Assembly: GCA_004213555.1 (NCBI GenBank)
Contig: SHAP01000005.1
Coordinates: forward strand, 95,304-159,303
Direction of reading: 5' to 3'
Source: Phycisphaeraceae bacterium
GTDB lineage: Bacteria; Planctomycetota; Phycisphaerae; Phycisphaerales; SM1A02
DNA: 64,000 bases
Position 1 is the stretch's first letter, and each line of letters opens with the position of its first letter. Both the position numbers and the translations under genes were made by a program. Shown here one piece after another: positions 61,718-64,000 of the stretch. The notes under the pieces were generated by a model. It was given only the letters and a program-made list of their open reading frames with translations, did not search any database and was not told where the DNA came from.

Positions 61718-64000
61718 GGGCAATCTCCAAAGTTCAGGTTGATTTCAACCACATCTGCAATGTCGACGAGTCCATCGCCGTTGACATCTTCAGGGCAGCC
61801 GAAACATGTGGGATCGTCTTGGTTGTCTTGAATCCACTGCAGAATGGCATCCACATCCGTTTGGTCAACGACACCGTCGCCACTCACATCCGCCAGGCAC
61901 TGACAAGAGTCCAGCACGCCATCCAAGTTCAGATCGAGGTCGGGTTCACCAGCAATCTGACAAGCATCGAGCTGACCGTCACCGTCACAATCTGAACCGT
62001 CGAGATCGAAGTCAAATTGATCGGCAACCCCATTTCCGTTGCAGTCTTTGGCATTGGGCGAGAAGGTCAAAGTCGCGGAACGGGTGCCCCAGTCCAGTGG
62101 AGAGCACGCATCGGGCTCCAGTCCCGTTTCAGCAAGGGTTGTACCAAAGTTGCTCACCACAAATTCACCAGCGACATCATCAATGGCAACATCCCAGCCA
62201 AGTCGCCTGCCGCGTCGCCCGTCATTGATAAATCCAATACCGGCTCGGTTCCAGTCGCAGAAATCAGAATTTGTCACGCCAGTTCTGGTCCAGACATCAA
62301 AGACGCCTCCGGAGTTGGTTGAGTCTGGATTCTGCAGGCAAGTCCCCGCGGTGCGGCGACGCATGTCTCCGACCAGCAATGTCTGTCCGTCTGAGGTGAA
62401 GCTCAGTACAGATCCGTAATCCTCGCTGAATCGGTTGGTCCAATCACCGATCGGTTCAGTGCACGTGAGGGGCAATGAACCATCCACAACGCAGTCCAGA
62501 CTGCCATTGCCAAATTCATTTTGGGGTGGGCACCACGTTGGGTCATCTGCGGTCAAGAACGGGAGTGAGACAAAGTCGGCAGACCAATCCCCCCCCGCTG
62601 CGGAACGGACTTGGACCGCCCCGCCGAAGTCGTTGCAGGAGGCCTCTCGAAGTCCATTCATCGTGAGGCGATCGGTGTCGAGACCAATCGCGACCAAGGC
62701 TCGAGTTTGGCTCATGGCGAGCGATCCCCCAAAGTTATCCATTCCCAGTTCAGGGAGAAGGGTTTGGGTAGAAGACGGGGTGAAGGTGAGCACAGTGCAA
62801 ACTCGCCCTCTGGCGTCAAGGTACGTTGGCCCAGACGCATCGGCATTGAAGTATCGCCGGTTGGGGCTGGAAAAAACCGCAACCCGTGGTAAGCCGGGCA
62901 GCAGGGCCACCGCATCACCGGTGAAATCGAAGGCTTTCCGACCTTGCTCGGCGGGAATACCAACGCCTGGGATGCCCAGATCGTTGGGCGGAAGACGAAT
63001 GGGGTCCTGCAATGAGAGCTGATTGGATCGTATCTCGGCCAATGTGGCGTAGCCCGCCAAGGTCCCGCCCAAAGAACTGCTGGGCGCGCCGACCAGGGCG
63101 TAGCCACCATTGCCTCGGTTCTCCACGGCAACGGCTTTCCCTTGTCGTGAGCCCAAAGCGCCTTGCAGGGGCTGTCCAAACTCATTGAGGTAGCGGCCGG
63201 GCATGCCTAGGAAGACAGGATCACACCCTTCATTTGCCAGTTCATACAGGTAGGCGCCACCCGTGGCATTGGAGCCGCTGACCGCGTCTTCTGGACGCCT
63301 CCACCCCCCTTGTTCCGCTCCAACAATCAGGAACCTTCCGTCATCGCTGAGATCAACCGAGGTGCCGAAGCCCATGTTTGGCGTGACAAATGGGGCGAGT
63401 CTTCGTTGGGAAGGGTCCGCTTCAAGCGCGTTCAACTCAGGCGGGCGAATCACACTGGCCAGGACCCAGCCCCGCGAAGGGACTCCACCGAGGTCATTGC
63501 ATCCACCGTCTCTTCGATAGACGCGAACTTCACCCATCCTTTCGGAGGCGCCAAACAATCCATAGATGCCGGTAAAGGTTGGAAAGGCTGATTCGGGCGG
63601 GAAGGTGTTCATGACCTCATACAAGTCAAAGGCTTCTCCATCGAGGGGAAGCGTTGCATAAGGTGCAGAGACAACCATGATGTCTCCCCCAACGTCGATG
63701 GCTTGGCCAAAGTTCGAGCGGTCGGCCAGAGATCCCAAGTCTGGCTCGAGCGTCACGTTGGCGAGGTTGTCGTCTGAGTTGGTGTCTTCACCGTCGTCGT
63801 CAAGATCAAACATGGCCACCGCCCCCGGTCGCCTTCGGAAGCCAAAATCCACGAACTCGTCGGGGCTTCTTCGAGGCTGGGCACCCGCGATAATGACGTC
63901 GTCGCCGGCTTCAATCGCCCGAACGAATTGCCCAAGCAGTTGGTACTGGCCAGGGTCCTCTTCGGTTTGCAGGACTTCCTTCGGCTCAATGGTTTGGGTT
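61714..64000 (-). CDS. Large exported propeller/dockerin-type protein, 5' end cut by window edge
   Basis: The frame is open to the right edge, so the start is outside; about 761 residues are visible. FG-GAP-like propeller repeats dominate (SNFGQAIDVGGDIMVVSAPY, FGTSVDLSDDGRFLIVGAEQ, FGGSLAMSQTRALVAIGLD). Calcium-loop repeats (DCNGNGVADQFDFDLDGSDC, DGDGQLDACQ) and a dockerin-like pair (DVSGDGVVDQTDVDAILQWI, DVNGDGLVDIADVVEI) follow, ending NFGDCP. It shares the plan of the 26.3 kb protein. Coupled to the metalloprotease gene. Confidence 0.85.
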   Translation of the reverse strand, partial: TQTIEPKEVLQTEEDPGQYQLLGQFVRAIEAGDDVIIAGAQPRRSPDEFVDFGFRRRPGAVAMFDLDDDGEDTNSDDNLANVTLEPDLGSLADRSNFGQAIDVGGDIMVVSAPYATLPLDGEAFDLYEVMNTFPPESAFPTFTGIYGLFGASERMGEVRVYRRDGGCNDLGGVPSRGWVLASVIRPPELNALEADPSQRRLAPFVTPNMGFGTSVDLSDDGRFLIVGAEQGGWRRPEDAVSGSNATGGAYLYELANEGCDPVFLGMPGRYLNEFGQPLQGALGSRQGKAVAVENRGNGGYALVGAPSSSLGGTLAGYATLAEIRSNQLSLQDPIRLPPNDLGIPGVGIPAEQGRKAFDFTGDAVALLPGLPRVAVFSSPNRRYFNADASGPTYLDARGRVCTVLTFTPSSTQTLLPELGMDNFGGSLAMSQTRALVAIGLDTDRLTMNGLREASCNDFGGAVQVRSAAGGDWSADFVSLPFLTADDPTWCPPQNEFGNGSLDCVVDGSLPLTCTEPIGDWTNRFSEDYGSVLSFTSDGQTLLVGDMRRRTAGTCLQNPDSTNSGGVFDVWTRTGVTNSDFCDWNRAGIGFINDGRRGRRLGWDVAIDDVAGEFVVSNFGTTLAETGLEPDACSPLDWGTRSATLTFSPNAKDCNGNGVADQFDFDLDGSDCDGDGQLDACQIAGEPDLDLNLDGVLDSCQCLADVSGDGVVDQTDVDAILQWIQDNQDDPTCFGCPEDVNGDGLVDIADVVEINLNFGDCP

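Overview
The window looks like a chromosomal segment of a Gram-negative planctomycete of the class Phycisphaerae, probably a marine Phycisphaerales bacterium. The evidence is family-level only. Large exported proteins carry tandem calcium-loop repeats of the form D-C-N-x-N-G-I-P-D-x-C plus C-terminal dockerin-like EF-hand pairs, and core genes lie among many 1-8 bp start/stop overlaps. There are lipid A/Kdo genes (kdsB, waaA), so the cell has an LPS-type outer membrane. No phage, insertion sequence, integrase or CRISPR array was seen. Apart from two genes cut by the window edges and one odd 3' tail (waaA), the genes look intact.

Layout. 1-9 kb: 3' part of mfd, a stand-alone TSCPD (NrdJ C-terminal) protein, tRNA-Gln, then glmU(N)-prs-rplY-pth and rpsF-ssb-rplI. 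This resembles the glmU-prs-ctc-pth-mfd neighbourhood of Bacillus, but rpsR is missing. 8.6-14 kb: inositol-phosphatase-like enzyme, glycosyltransferase, prmC, GAF/receiver protein. 14-18 kb: a three-gene Gld-like ABC transporter (ATPase, permease fused to a GldG-like domain, DUF4340). 18-26 kb: ribD, fusA, an RNase HII-like protein, kdsB and a TPR protein on the minus strand; def-fmt on the plus strand. 26-33 kb: a ~1085-residue propeller/calcium-repeat protein, pyrG, tRNA-Met and a second dockerin protein. 33-44 kb: acnA-pfkB-S9 peptidase, an HU protein with a histone-like tail, tRNA-Ser, an acyl-CoA ligase with an ACT protein, a cyclophilin, a double PTPS/QueD-like protein, a YdjY lipoprotein. 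44-53 kb: ruvC, trpE, trpF, rhomboid and FHA proteins, waaA, thiL, tsaE, a Fur-like regulator and a putative tRNA-queuosine mannosyltransferase.

The most distinctive accessory region is 53.1-60.1 kb. Seven plus-strand genes (fatty-acid desaturase, COG2907 flavin oxidase, DUF1365, Cfa-type methyltransferase, DUF2878, a second Cfa/coclaurine-N-methyltransferase-like enzyme, DUF1475) are nearly all translationally coupled. A divergent pair (DCC thiol protein plus a small membrane protein) shares a 47-bp intergenic region that contains a long dyad. I read this as a membrane-lipid acyl-chain modification system; its product is not known.

60.1-64 kb: two overlapping minus-strand genes for a metzincin protease with a dockerin-like tail and a large propeller protein that runs off the right edge. 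Three of the four dockerin-type proteins here end in a short G-x-C-bearing tail, which may be part of a shared export or anchoring system. No gap longer than 300 bases lacks a gene; the longest (3299-3571) holds a good promoter and several hairpins.
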